Shown here piece after piece: positions 57,615 to 64,000 of a DNA stretch of 64,000 bases (position 1 is the stretch's first letter; every line of letters starts with the position of its first letter). Under the pieces are notes generated by a model that searched no databases, was not told the DNA's origin, and worked only from the letters and a program-made list of their open reading frames with translations. The position numbers were made by a program, and so were the translations under genes. The stretch lies in assembly GCA_037140475.1 (NCBI GenBank), contig JBAXEJ010000005.1, positions 1 to 64,000 of the forward strand, in the 5' to 3' direction. The DNA is from PALSA-1006 sp037140475 (GTDB lineage: Bacteria > Pseudomonadota > Gammaproteobacteria > Burkholderiales > Gallionellaceae).

Positions 57615-59336
57615 AAGAACCATCCGTGCATTAACCAACGAGCCGTTACCCGAATACTCAAGATAATTACACAGCGTAGCTAGTAGCAAAATCCCTCTTC
57701 CGTGGCGTTCATTGCTGGTGCTGGCTTCGCCAAAATTAAACTGACTGTAATCGAAACCTTCTCCACTGTCTTTAAACGTGACCTTCAAATAATTTTCATT
57801 GGCCACTTGCTGTTTAGCAATACGGATTGAAATTTCGCCCGACTCAAGCGCATTCAAGCGTTCCGCGCGAGCTTCATAATATTTTTCCATTCCGTCAGGC
57901 TCATTTTTCAAAGATGAGTCCAAGTTGAGCAGACCATGATCGAGCGCATTGTTAAATAGCTCTGACAGCACCATAAACGCCTTGCTATCTGTTTTATTGC
58001 CGTCTATTTGTTGAGCGATGCTGAGTAAAAATGGCACAACATCGAGATGTTTTAATTGCAGCGCTGTTAAAACAATCGAAAATTCCCACACGATTTGTCC
58101 ATGCTTAAACGCCTCTTCTAAGTGCAGGCCGCTTTCCCACTGCGGCGCAGAGGTTTGAATATTGAGGGGTGCCGTACCCTGCTTGCTACCCGAACACGTC
58201 GCCAAAAGCAGTGCCACATCATCTTGGGGTATTTCACCGTGCAGTGCCTCATTCAAAGTGGCAGACAAACCTTCAAACAAAGAGCCAGCATTGCGCGCTG
58301 TCGCGTTTCGCAAAAAATCTAGCGCATCGGTTTCCTTGCCATAACCCACCAAAGCTTCTAATGCGCCATCGGAACACAGCATCAACTTATAGGTCTGTTC
58401 ACTTAAATTATGCAGCTCCGTACTGGTATCAAAAAGCTCGGGCGAAACAACACCCAGGGGCAAATGTTTAGAAGCAAATTGATGAATCACTTCACGACCA
58501 TCCTCACTCACCAACACCGCAGGCGGGCAACCGCCATTCCATACTTGCACGGTGTTGTGAGCCGAATCAATACTCACCAAGATCGCTGCGACATAACGTG
58601 GCAGAGGCAAATATTCACGCACATGTTTATTAATGGACTGAGCAATCGATGCCAACTCATATCCTTTGTGGGACATGGCATAAAAAGGCTGGGTCAGCGG
58701 AATAACCGACAGCGCAGAAGTGAGGCCATGCCCCGCACTATCCGCCAATAGCAAATTCAAACGATTGTCTGGCGTACGCGCGAAGGCAATTAAATCTCCG
58801 CTGAATACCTCCGCCGACTTCATATAAAACTGCACCATCGAATCCTTAATTCGATTCAACTGGGTGAAGTGCTTCATAAATTCGTGCGCAGCCTCACTCT
58901 CTTCTTTGGTGCGCAAATGATATTGCTGCAACTCTAGCAACATTTGTAAACGCTCTTTGAAGTTGGCCACCTTGGCTTTAAACACGTCGTAGTGAATCGG
59001 CTTAAACAGATAGTCATCACCACCTGAATTCAAGCCCTCAACCACGTGTTCGTTAGAGGTGTTGGCTGAAATAAAAATAATGGGAAACCATGCCGTACAA
59101 AGTTTGCGCATTTCACGCACGACCGCAAAGCCGTCCATGCCCGGCATTTGTACATCCATTAACACCATGTCCGGACGCTTTTCGGCAAAGGCGCTCAACC
59201 CCGACTGACCATCTACGGCGACACGCACGCTGTAACCAATCTTTTTCAGCATCGCTGAAAGCAGCTGCCTGTTTAGCTCGGTGTCATCAACCACCAGCAC
59301 ATCGAAGTTTTCGTTAGAAAAGCTCAATGTCGCCAC
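57612..59336 (-). CDS. Receiver-PP2C-HATPase regulator (HsbR-like partner-switching)
   Basis: About 574 residues. The open frame reaches 59480, but those residues lie inside the upstream cheD. The likely starts are GTG 59336 or TTG 59327, just before FDVLVVDD. The receiver (about 11-130) has DD at 17-18, Asp61 in VLMDVQMP and Lys in LFKPI. The PP2C/SpoIIE phosphatase (about 195-385) has SGDLI, ADSAGHG and CSDGALEAL, so the metal-binding Asps are present. The C-terminal GHKL ATPase (about 430-574) has ELFNNALDHG, DSGEGFD and HGRGILL. This is the order of Pseudomonas HsbR, which phosphorylates or dephosphorylates a STAS partner. The STAS gene at 60857-61162 is three genes upstream. Confidence 0.88.
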   Translation of the reverse strand: MATLSFSNENFDVLVVDDTELNRQLLSAMLKKIGYSVRVAVDGQSGLSAFAEKRPDMVLMDVQMPGMDGFAVVREMRKLCTAWFPIIFISANTSNEHVVEGLNSGGDDYLFKPIHYDVFKAKVANFKERLQMLLELQQYHLRTKEESEAAHEFMKHFTQLNRIKDSMVQFYMKSAEVFSGDLIAFARTPDNRLNLLLADSAGHGLTSALSVIPLTQPFYAMSHKGYELASIAQSINKHVREYLPLPRYVAAILVSIDSAHNTVQVWNGGCPPAVLVSEDGREVIHQFASKHLPLGVVSPELFDTSTELHNLSEQTYKLMLCSDGALEALVGYGKETDALDFLRNATARNAGSLFEGLSATLNEALHGEIPQDDVALLLATCSGSKQGTAPLNIQTSAPQWESGLHLEEAFKHGQIVWEFSIVLTALQLKHLDVVPFLLSIAQQIDGNKTDSKAFMVLSELFNNALDHGLLNLDSSLKNEPDGMEKYYEARAERLNALESGEISIRIAKQQVANENYLKVTFKDSGEGFDYSQFNFGEASTSNERHGRGILLLATLCNYLEYSGNGSLVNARMVL

Positions 59337-59946
59337 CCACTGGCTTGTCCTCGATGGTGTGGAGGTATTTGGTTTCTTGCTCAACAATCGTATTGTTATG
59401 TAACGAGCGCAAGCGCTTGACGCGTACTTTTCCAGTTGAGGGGAAATACACCACCATGCGCGGATAAACATCCCCCACATCTTCTGACGTTACCAACAAA
59501 CCTTCGGTCGACACATAGTCACGCGCAAAGGCAATGTTGCGCATCCCAACGTCCGTCATGTTGGCGATGATGCGTCCACCCCCAAACAATTTCACTTCAA
59601 GATTTTTACGGCTGCCACCATTCTTTAAAATCTCGTTAATCAAATGCTCCATCGCGAAGTTGCCATAACGAGTTGACGCCCCTAGGCCTGCGGCTTTCCA
59701 CCCCCCTTCGCCCGTTGAGGCCGGCAACATAAAATGATTCATGCCGCCCACGCCGGTGACTCGATCGCGAATGCAAGCAGAGATGCAAGAACCCAGTGTC
59801 GTATAGACTGCCTCTTCATTTTTGGTGACGTAGTATTCACCGGGGTTTAACCGCGCCGCAAAGGTATCGTGAGAATCATTCCAGCCACGTCGAATATGTT
59901 CGAAGCCAGGTAGCGCTAGAGGAATGCGAGAATTAAGAAGGGCCAT
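59314..59946 (-). CDS. cheD: CheD chemoreceptor glutamine deamidase (copy 1), DIELF tail
   Basis: A 210-residue CheD with catalytic Cys54 in GSCISACIRD and His71 in GGMNHFMLP, and GGGRIIA in the core. It deamidates receptor glutamines. The last residues are GDIELF, matching the tail of the other CheD and of the regulator at 28802. The end overlaps the following receiver-PP2C gene by about 23 bases. It starts two bases after the HDOD gene's stop. Confidence 0.92.
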   Translation of the reverse strand: MALLNSRIPLALPGFEHIRRGWNDSHDTFAARLNPGEYYVTKNEEAVYTTLGSCISACIRDRVTGVGGMNHFMLPASTGEGGWKAAGLGASTRYGNFAMEHLINEILKNGGSRKNLEVKLFGGGRIIANMTDVGMRNIAFARDYVSTEGLLVTSEDVGDVYPRMVVYFPSTGKVRVKRLRSLHNNTIVEQETKYLHTIEDKPVGGDIELF

Positions 59947-59948
59947 TG

Positions 59949-60839
59949 TTACTTACCCAAAAACAGATTTTCAGCTTCGGCAATTTCCTCTTGCGCCTCT
60001 TCCACCACTGCCGCGATTAATTCATCTTGAGCATCCGCGCTAATCCCCAACATCTCCCATGCGCGCGAATCCACTGGCGGCACATCGGCTAACTCATAAG
60101 AATGAATTTCGGCCATCAACGCCAAAATATTGGCAATATGAACCAGCGCCACCTCTCGCGGATGGAGCTTGGCCGCAGAAATATCATGATGGAATTCAAT
60201 GCACTCCGCTAGCATCGGAGGTAACTTCCATTGGCGCGCCAACTCCCCACCCACCTCGGCATGGTCAAGCCCCATCGTCTGACGCTCGGCTTGATAGACT
60301 GGTAGCTCATCTACACTATCCAGCACCAATAACAGAGCATCTTGCGATGCTTGAGGTAAACGGTTAAACAGCACGAGCTCACCAATATCGTGTAGCAAGG
60401 CGGCGGTGAATACGGCATCCGCATCGAAGCGGCCTATCTTCTTAGCCAGAATGCGCGCGATGAGTGCGCAATAAAGACTGTGTCGCCAAAAGTGCTCCAT
60501 TGAGACCAAGGTATTCTGCAAGCCATCAAAGGAACTCGCGACCGAAGTGGCCAATGCCAAACTGCGGATCTGGCTCGTGCCAATAATGGAAACAGCTTTA
60601 GCAACGGTATCAACTGAAGAAGAAAGCCCATAAAAAGAACTGTTGGCCACGCGTAGCAAGCGCACAGTAAAAGCAGGATCTTGCTGCACCGCCTTAGCGA
60701 TATCCGCTACGCTGCTATTAGGATTTTCAACTAATGAATTGATGCGAATAAAGACGTCTGGCAACGTAACAAGATTACCCACTCCGCGCACCAACTCAGC
60801 GGCATTATTTAGCATGTTATTTTTCGCTTCGTCAGTCAT
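59949..60839 (-). CDS. HDOD domain protein in the chemotaxis operon
   Basis: A 296-residue HDOD protein: LPDVFIRINSLVENPNSS, then QQDPAFTVRLLRVANSSFYG, LLHDIGELVLFN and LDHAEVGGELARQW. It is different in sequence from the two paralogues at 11770 and 23940 and has no small partner gene. It sits between a STAS protein and CheD in the chemotaxis operon. Family members are regulatory proteins; activity is unknown. Confidence 0.88.
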   Translation of the reverse strand: MTDEAKNNMLNNAAELVRGVGNLVTLPDVFIRINSLVENPNSSVADIAKAVQQDPAFTVRLLRVANSSFYGLSSSVDTVAKAVSIIGTSQIRSLALATSVASSFDGLQNTLVSMEHFWRHSLYCALIARILAKKIGRFDADAVFTAALLHDIGELVLFNRLPQASQDALLLVLDSVDELPVYQAERQTMGLDHAEVGGELARQWKLPPMLAECIEFHHDISAAKLHPREVALVHIANILALMAEIHSYELADVPPVDSRAWEMLGISADAQDELIAAVVEEAQEEIAEAENLFLGK

Positions 60840-60856
60840 TGGCTTGCAAATAACCT

Positions 60857-61162
60857 TTAGCTAATCGTGAATAATTTTTGGAAATTTGCAATGTCCAATA
60901 TTTTTTGTACATTCTCATTGGGAGCGCGCAAACCGACTGTTTTTTTTAAGTTAGACGCATGCTCGCGCAGTAGCAAGAGCATGCCCAGCGCTGCGCTGTC
61001 GATATAACTCACATCAGTTAAATAGATATCGATCAACTCTACCGAGGGGTCTCTTAAATACGGCGTGAACGCTTCTTTAAAGCGGTGATGCGTGCCCGTA
61101 TCAAATCGCCCACTCAAATGAATATTCCCTGTGCTACCGTTTTTGCTGAGTTTAATTTCCAT
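60857..61162 (-). CDS. STAS-domain anti-sigma-factor antagonist
   Basis: A 101-residue single STAS domain with the phosphorylatable Ser56 in the DSAALG motif and an LSGRFDTGTHHRF N-terminal strand. It is expected to be a phosphorylation switch controlled by the receiver-PP2C-ATPase protein at 57612-59336, like HsbA and HsbR. The ATPase encoded at 6292 could be a second kinase (inference). Confidence 0.9.
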   Translation of the reverse strand: MEIKLSKNGSTGNIHLSGRFDTGTHHRFKEAFTPYLRDPSVELIDIYLTDVSYIDSAALGMLLLLREHASNLKKTVGLRAPNENVQKILDIANFQKLFTIS

Positions 61163-61219
61163 TTTTATCTCTTAAAATTAAGTTGCGTACGACACCTTAT
61201 TACTTCGAGATTTGAATCT

Positions 61220-62308
61220 TTAAACCCGATTGCCCATCCCACCGGTGTTAATCAGTCGCTGCAACACTTTTTGTGCCATATCTTGAATCGGCACAATCTC
61301 ATCAACAGCGCCTACCTGCACAGCCTCGCGCGGCATTCCGTACACCACACAGGTGGCTTCGTCTTGAGCAAAATTATAAGCCCCCGCTTGGCGCATTTCG
61401 AGCATACCAATCGCACCATCTTTACCCATACCGGTGAGCATCACGCCGATCACGTTTTTACCTGCATTCTGCGCAACTGAACGGAACAACACTTCTACCG
61501 AAGGGCGGTGGTGATTCACCGGCGCTGCTTGGCTCAACTCAGTCATATAGTTGGCTCCACTTCGCTTAAGCATGAGATGAGAATGCCCCGGCGCGATGTA
61601 AGCATGGCCCGGCAAAACACGTTCATTCCCTTGCGACTCAACCACGGTAATTTTGCACAAGCTATCAAGGCGTGCAGCAAACGATTTAGTAAACGCTTCT
61701 GGCATGTGTTGCGCAATCACAATCCCTGGGGCGTCCGCAGGCAGGCGAATTAAAAACTCCTTGATAGCCTCGGTGCCGCCGGTCGAAGCACCCACCGCAA
61801 TAATTTTTTCAGTACTCCCAATACGCATACCCAGTGCAGGGAGCGATTCACGCGCAGTAGGGGTCGCAGGAATTCTAAATTTGCCTTTAGCTTGAAACGC
61901 CGCACGAATTTTTTCGGCAATGGTATCGGCGTACTCGCGCATCCCATCGGCAATACCCATCTTCGGTTTAGGCAAAAAATCTACCGCACCTAATTCCAAG
62001 GCGCGCAACGCCGCTTCTGAGCCACGCTCGGTCAAACTAGAAATCATCAACACCGGCATCGGGCGTAGACGCATTAACTTGTCGAGGAAAGTCAGGCCGT
62101 CCATCTGCGGCATTTCGACATCAAGGGTCAACACATCAGGATTTAGCGTTTTGATCATCTCGCGCGCTTGTAGTGGATTAGACGCTGCGCCCACCACATA
62201 GAGATCGGAGAATGAATTAATTACCTCAGTGAGAATGGCGCGAATCAGTGCCGAATCATCAATGATCAAAACGTTGATTTTTTTAACTGGAGTGCTGACG
62301 ATTGCCAT
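61220..62308 (-). CDS. cheB: CheB chemotaxis methylesterase
   Basis: A 362-residue receiver-methylesterase. The receiver has DD at 17-18, Asp63 in LDVEMPQMDG and Lys in LPKPK. The catalytic domain has Ser175 in GASTGG, His201 in AQHMPEAF and Asp297 in GMGKDG, a complete triad. It removes methyl groups (and deamidates) on receptors. It lies between the second cheD and the STAS gene. Confidence 0.95.
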   Translation of the reverse strand: MAIVSTPVKKINVLIIDDSALIRAILTEVINSFSDLYVVGAASNPLQAREMIKTLNPDVLTLDVEMPQMDGLTFLDKLMRLRPMPVLMISSLTERGSEAALRALELGAVDFLPKPKMGIADGMREYADTIAEKIRAAFQAKGKFRIPATPTARESLPALGMRIGSTEKIIAVGASTGGTEAIKEFLIRLPADAPGIVIAQHMPEAFTKSFAARLDSLCKITVVESQGNERVLPGHAYIAPGHSHLMLKRSGANYMTELSQAAPVNHHRPSVEVLFRSVAQNAGKNVIGVMLTGMGKDGAIGMLEMRQAGAYNFAQDEATCVVYGMPREAVQVGAVDEIVPIQDMAQKVLQRLINTGGMGNRV

Positions 62309-62332
62309 AGTTACGTTCTCAGAAAATATAAT

Positions 62333-62947
62333 TTAAAACAAGTCAATATCGCCTTCGATATCCGCATGCTTGAGGCGCGAGCCATACTCTGCTTCGCGCT
62401 CAATAATTGTATCGTTATTTGCGTGCTTCAGTTTCCGCAACATAACCTTGCCGGTTGCAGGGAAAAAGTAAATTTTGCGCGGATAAATATCCAAAATTGA
62501 CTGCGCGACGACACGGATTTTTTCGTTCTTCAAATAGGCCGTGGCAAACTCAACATTGCGCTCGCCCACGTTGGTCACGGTAAATCCTCGCAACACATTG
62601 CCTCCGCCAAAAAGCTTAGCTTCCAAATTTTCACGCTTAGCGCCATTTTTTAGCAGTTGGTTAATCATCATTTCCATCGCATAAGCACCATAGCGGGCTG
62701 CTGTCGCCACCGGGCTAGCCACCTCGGTTTTGTTTTCCGGCAGCATGAAATGATTCATTCCACCAATGCCAGATTTGCGATCGCGAATACAGGCCGCCAC
62801 ACACGAACCCAGCACCGTGACTAACACCATGTCCCGATTAGTCACATAGTATTCGCCGGGCAAAAGCTTGATTGCCTCCTTATCAAAGGTATCGTCGTAA
62901 TACCGATTCGGCGAGAGGACTTCTTGATAGTCAGAGTGATCAGTCAT
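62333..62947 (-). CDS. cheD: CheD chemoreceptor glutamine deamidase (copy 2), DIDLF tail
   Basis: A 204-residue CheD with catalytic Cys49 in GSCVAACIRD and His66 in GGMNHFML. It differs from copy 1 at many positions but keeps the core and ends GDIDLF. Two CheDs in one operon are unusual. A pair of REP-like palindromes separates it from cheR. Confidence 0.93.
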   Translation of the reverse strand: MTDHSDYQEVLSPNRYYDDTFDKEAIKLLPGEYYVTNRDMVLVTVLGSCVAACIRDRKSGIGGMNHFMLPENKTEVASPVATAARYGAYAMEMMINQLLKNGAKRENLEAKLFGGGNVLRGFTVTNVGERNVEFATAYLKNEKIRVVAQSILDIYPRKIYFFPATGKVMLRKLKHANNDTIIEREAEYGSRLKHADIEGDIDLF

Positions 62948-63014
62948 TAGTGCTTTATTAACATTTCATTTGATTCGCTTGCTCCCACTCGCGTAAATAC
63001 GCGAGGGCGAAATT

Positions 63015-63060
63015 GTAGGTCGGACTTCAGTCCGACATGTCTGGCCAAAGCCAGACCTAC
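63015..63060. repeat. Inverted pair of REP-like palindromes between cheR and cheD
   Basis: Unit 1: GTAG foot (63015-63018) plus GTCGGACT-TC-AGTCCGAC (63019-63036). Unit 2: GTCTGGCC-AA-AGCCAGAC-type arms at 63039-63056 followed by CTAC. The two feet face outward, a BIME arrangement. The rest of the 62948-63095 gap holds no gene. Confidence 0.75.
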
Positions 63061-63095
63061 CGTTAACAAATGATTCGGATTAACCAAAGTAGGTA

Positions 63096-63971
63096 TTAAC
63101 GGCTTTCCTCTGCTTTGCGTAGCACTTTGTACTTCGGCGTTAACTCGTAAACCGTTTTCCCACGCAACTTAAACAATTCGTCAGCGTGGTGAAAACTTTC
63201 CGAATGGCCCGCAAACAGCAAACCATCACTGCGCAACAAGGGAACAAATTTCTTCAAAATGGCTAACTGGGTCGGCTTATCAAAATAGATCATCACATTG
63301 CGGCAAAAAATCACATCAAGCGGCGGACGCAGCCCCCAGTTAGTGTGTAATAAATTCGCCTGACGAAAGGTAATCATGTCACGCAGCTCTTGGCGAACCC
63401 GCACCATACCTGCCTGCGCACCGGTGCCTCGTTGGAAGTGACGCTTCACCAGCTCGGGGTCGAGCTTACTGACGCGCTCTTCTGGATAAACTCCCGCCTT
63501 TGCCGTCTCCAACACCTTGGTATCTAAATCAGTAGCCACAATCGTGACCTGTGAGGCATCGCGCCCCAAAGTGTCCAATACGGTCATTGCCATGGTGTAA
63601 GGCTCTTCACCCGTAGAGGCAGCTGAACACCACAAAGAAATTGGATGCTTGCCGCGAATCTTTAGCAGATGCTCTGCCAATACAGGAAAGTGATGCGGCT
63701 CCCGAAAGAAAGAGGTCAGATTGGTCGTGAGCGAATTAGTGAAGGCTTCCCACTCCGCTTCGTCATTGCTTTCCAGCAACGCCAAGTAAGCATCAAAAGT
63801 TTGAATCCCTGTCGTGCGTAGACGTCGTGACAAGCGGCTATAAACCAACTCTTGTTTCGAATCGCTGAGCGAGATTCCTGCATGGTCGTAAATCATTTTA
63901 CGCACCCGCTCAAAATCTTTTTTAGTGAAATGAAATTCGCGTCCTGCTTTTAGTTCGGTGTTGTCTGCCAT
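63096..63971 (-). CDS. cheR: CheR chemotaxis receptor methyltransferase
   Basis: A 291-residue SAM-dependent methyltransferase: N-terminal helical domain (about 1-85), then WCSAASTGEEPYTMAM for SAM, FCRNVMIYFD and LFAGHSES. It methylates receptor glutamates. It is the first gene of the operon visible here; the upstream genes, where cheA and cheW would be expected, lie beyond the right edge. Confidence 0.95.
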   Translation of the reverse strand: MADNTELKAGREFHFTKKDFERVRKMIYDHAGISLSDSKQELVYSRLSRRLRTTGIQTFDAYLALLESNDEAEWEAFTNSLTTNLTSFFREPHHFPVLAEHLLKIRGKHPISLWCSAASTGEEPYTMAMTVLDTLGRDASQVTIVATDLDTKVLETAKAGVYPEERVSKLDPELVKRHFQRGTGAQAGMVRVRQELRDMITFRQANLLHTNWGLRPPLDVIFCRNVMIYFDKPTQLAILKKFVPLLRSDGLLFAGHSESFHHADELFKLRGKTVYELTPKYKVLRKAEESR

Positions 63972-64000
63972 TTTTCGTTCTAATTCTTAAAAGGTTAAAC

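Noticed and set aside
59337..59480. A longer N-terminus for the receiver-PP2C-ATPase protein.
   Set aside because: The extra residues lie inside cheD in another frame and are not receiver-like; GTG 59336 or TTG 59327 fits the receiver start.

Overview
The window looks like chromosomal DNA of a Gram-negative, motile betaproteobacterium, probably Nitrosomonadales/Gallionellaceae-like. The evidence is the lptD-surA-pdxA-rsmA block, the thiD-thiE-hemL block, amgK-murU-pepP-ubiH, a CheD-rich chemotaxis operon, a multihaem cytochrome beside a porin, and moderate GC. Genus is inference. I see no tRNA, rRNA, CRISPR array, integrase, transposase or phage gene. Almost all DNA is coding.

The left half (about 0.16-31 kb) is a dense signalling region. 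A plus-strand run (161-11703) encodes a response regulator, a 1628-residue hybrid kinase, a receiver/RsbW-like ATPase, an MHYT hybrid kinase and a receiver-HD-GYP phosphodiesterase. It converges on a minus-strand run (20135-11770) encoding an HTH-receiver regulator, a CheY-like receiver, a PAS-GGDEF cyclase, a PAS kinase, an orphan PhnD-like periplasmic binding protein, a second membrane kinase, a 108-residue protein and an HDOD protein, mostly with overlapping ends. Divergent from that is a plus-strand set (20358-25177): a LytS-type 5TM HD-GYP protein, a truncated CBS reading frame, a PAS-GAF-HD-GYP protein, and a second copy of the 108-residue/HDOD pair. Two methyl-accepting chemotaxis proteins follow, the first behind a near-perfect sigma-28 promoter. 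After them come a paralogue of the first response regulator and a small porin / tetrahaem cytochrome / membrane HAMP-like cluster.

The middle (32-51 kb) is housekeeping: a DEAD-box RNA helicase, a sulfatase-modifying-factor fold protein, engB, hemL, thiE, thiD, rsmA, pdxA, surA and lptD. Divergent from these are amgK, murU, pepP, a ubiH-like hydroxylase and a class III cyclase-FHA protein, followed by mpl and a DUF486 membrane protein. AmgK, MurU and Mpl are three separate peptidoglycan-recycling activities.

The right end (51-64 kb) has a heavy-metal RND efflux operon (small secreted protein, adaptor, pump, DUF3240 protein, TolC-like protein). It is followed by a chemotaxis/partner-switching operon read leftwards: cheR, cheD, cheB, a STAS anti-sigma-factor antagonist, an HDOD protein, a second cheD, and a receiver-PP2C-ATPase regulator of the HsbR type. 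Short GTAG/GTGG-footed palindromes (REP-like) lie in at least six intergenic gaps.

Points for a second look: the duplicated small-protein/HDOD module; the orphan binding protein between two kinases; a C-terminal D-[IL]-[DE]-L-F tail shared by both CheD proteins and one response regulator; a heptanucleotide tandem repeat inside murU; a truncated CBS gene coupled to an HD-GYP gene; and a 158-bp inverted-repeat-bounded segment in an MCP leader.
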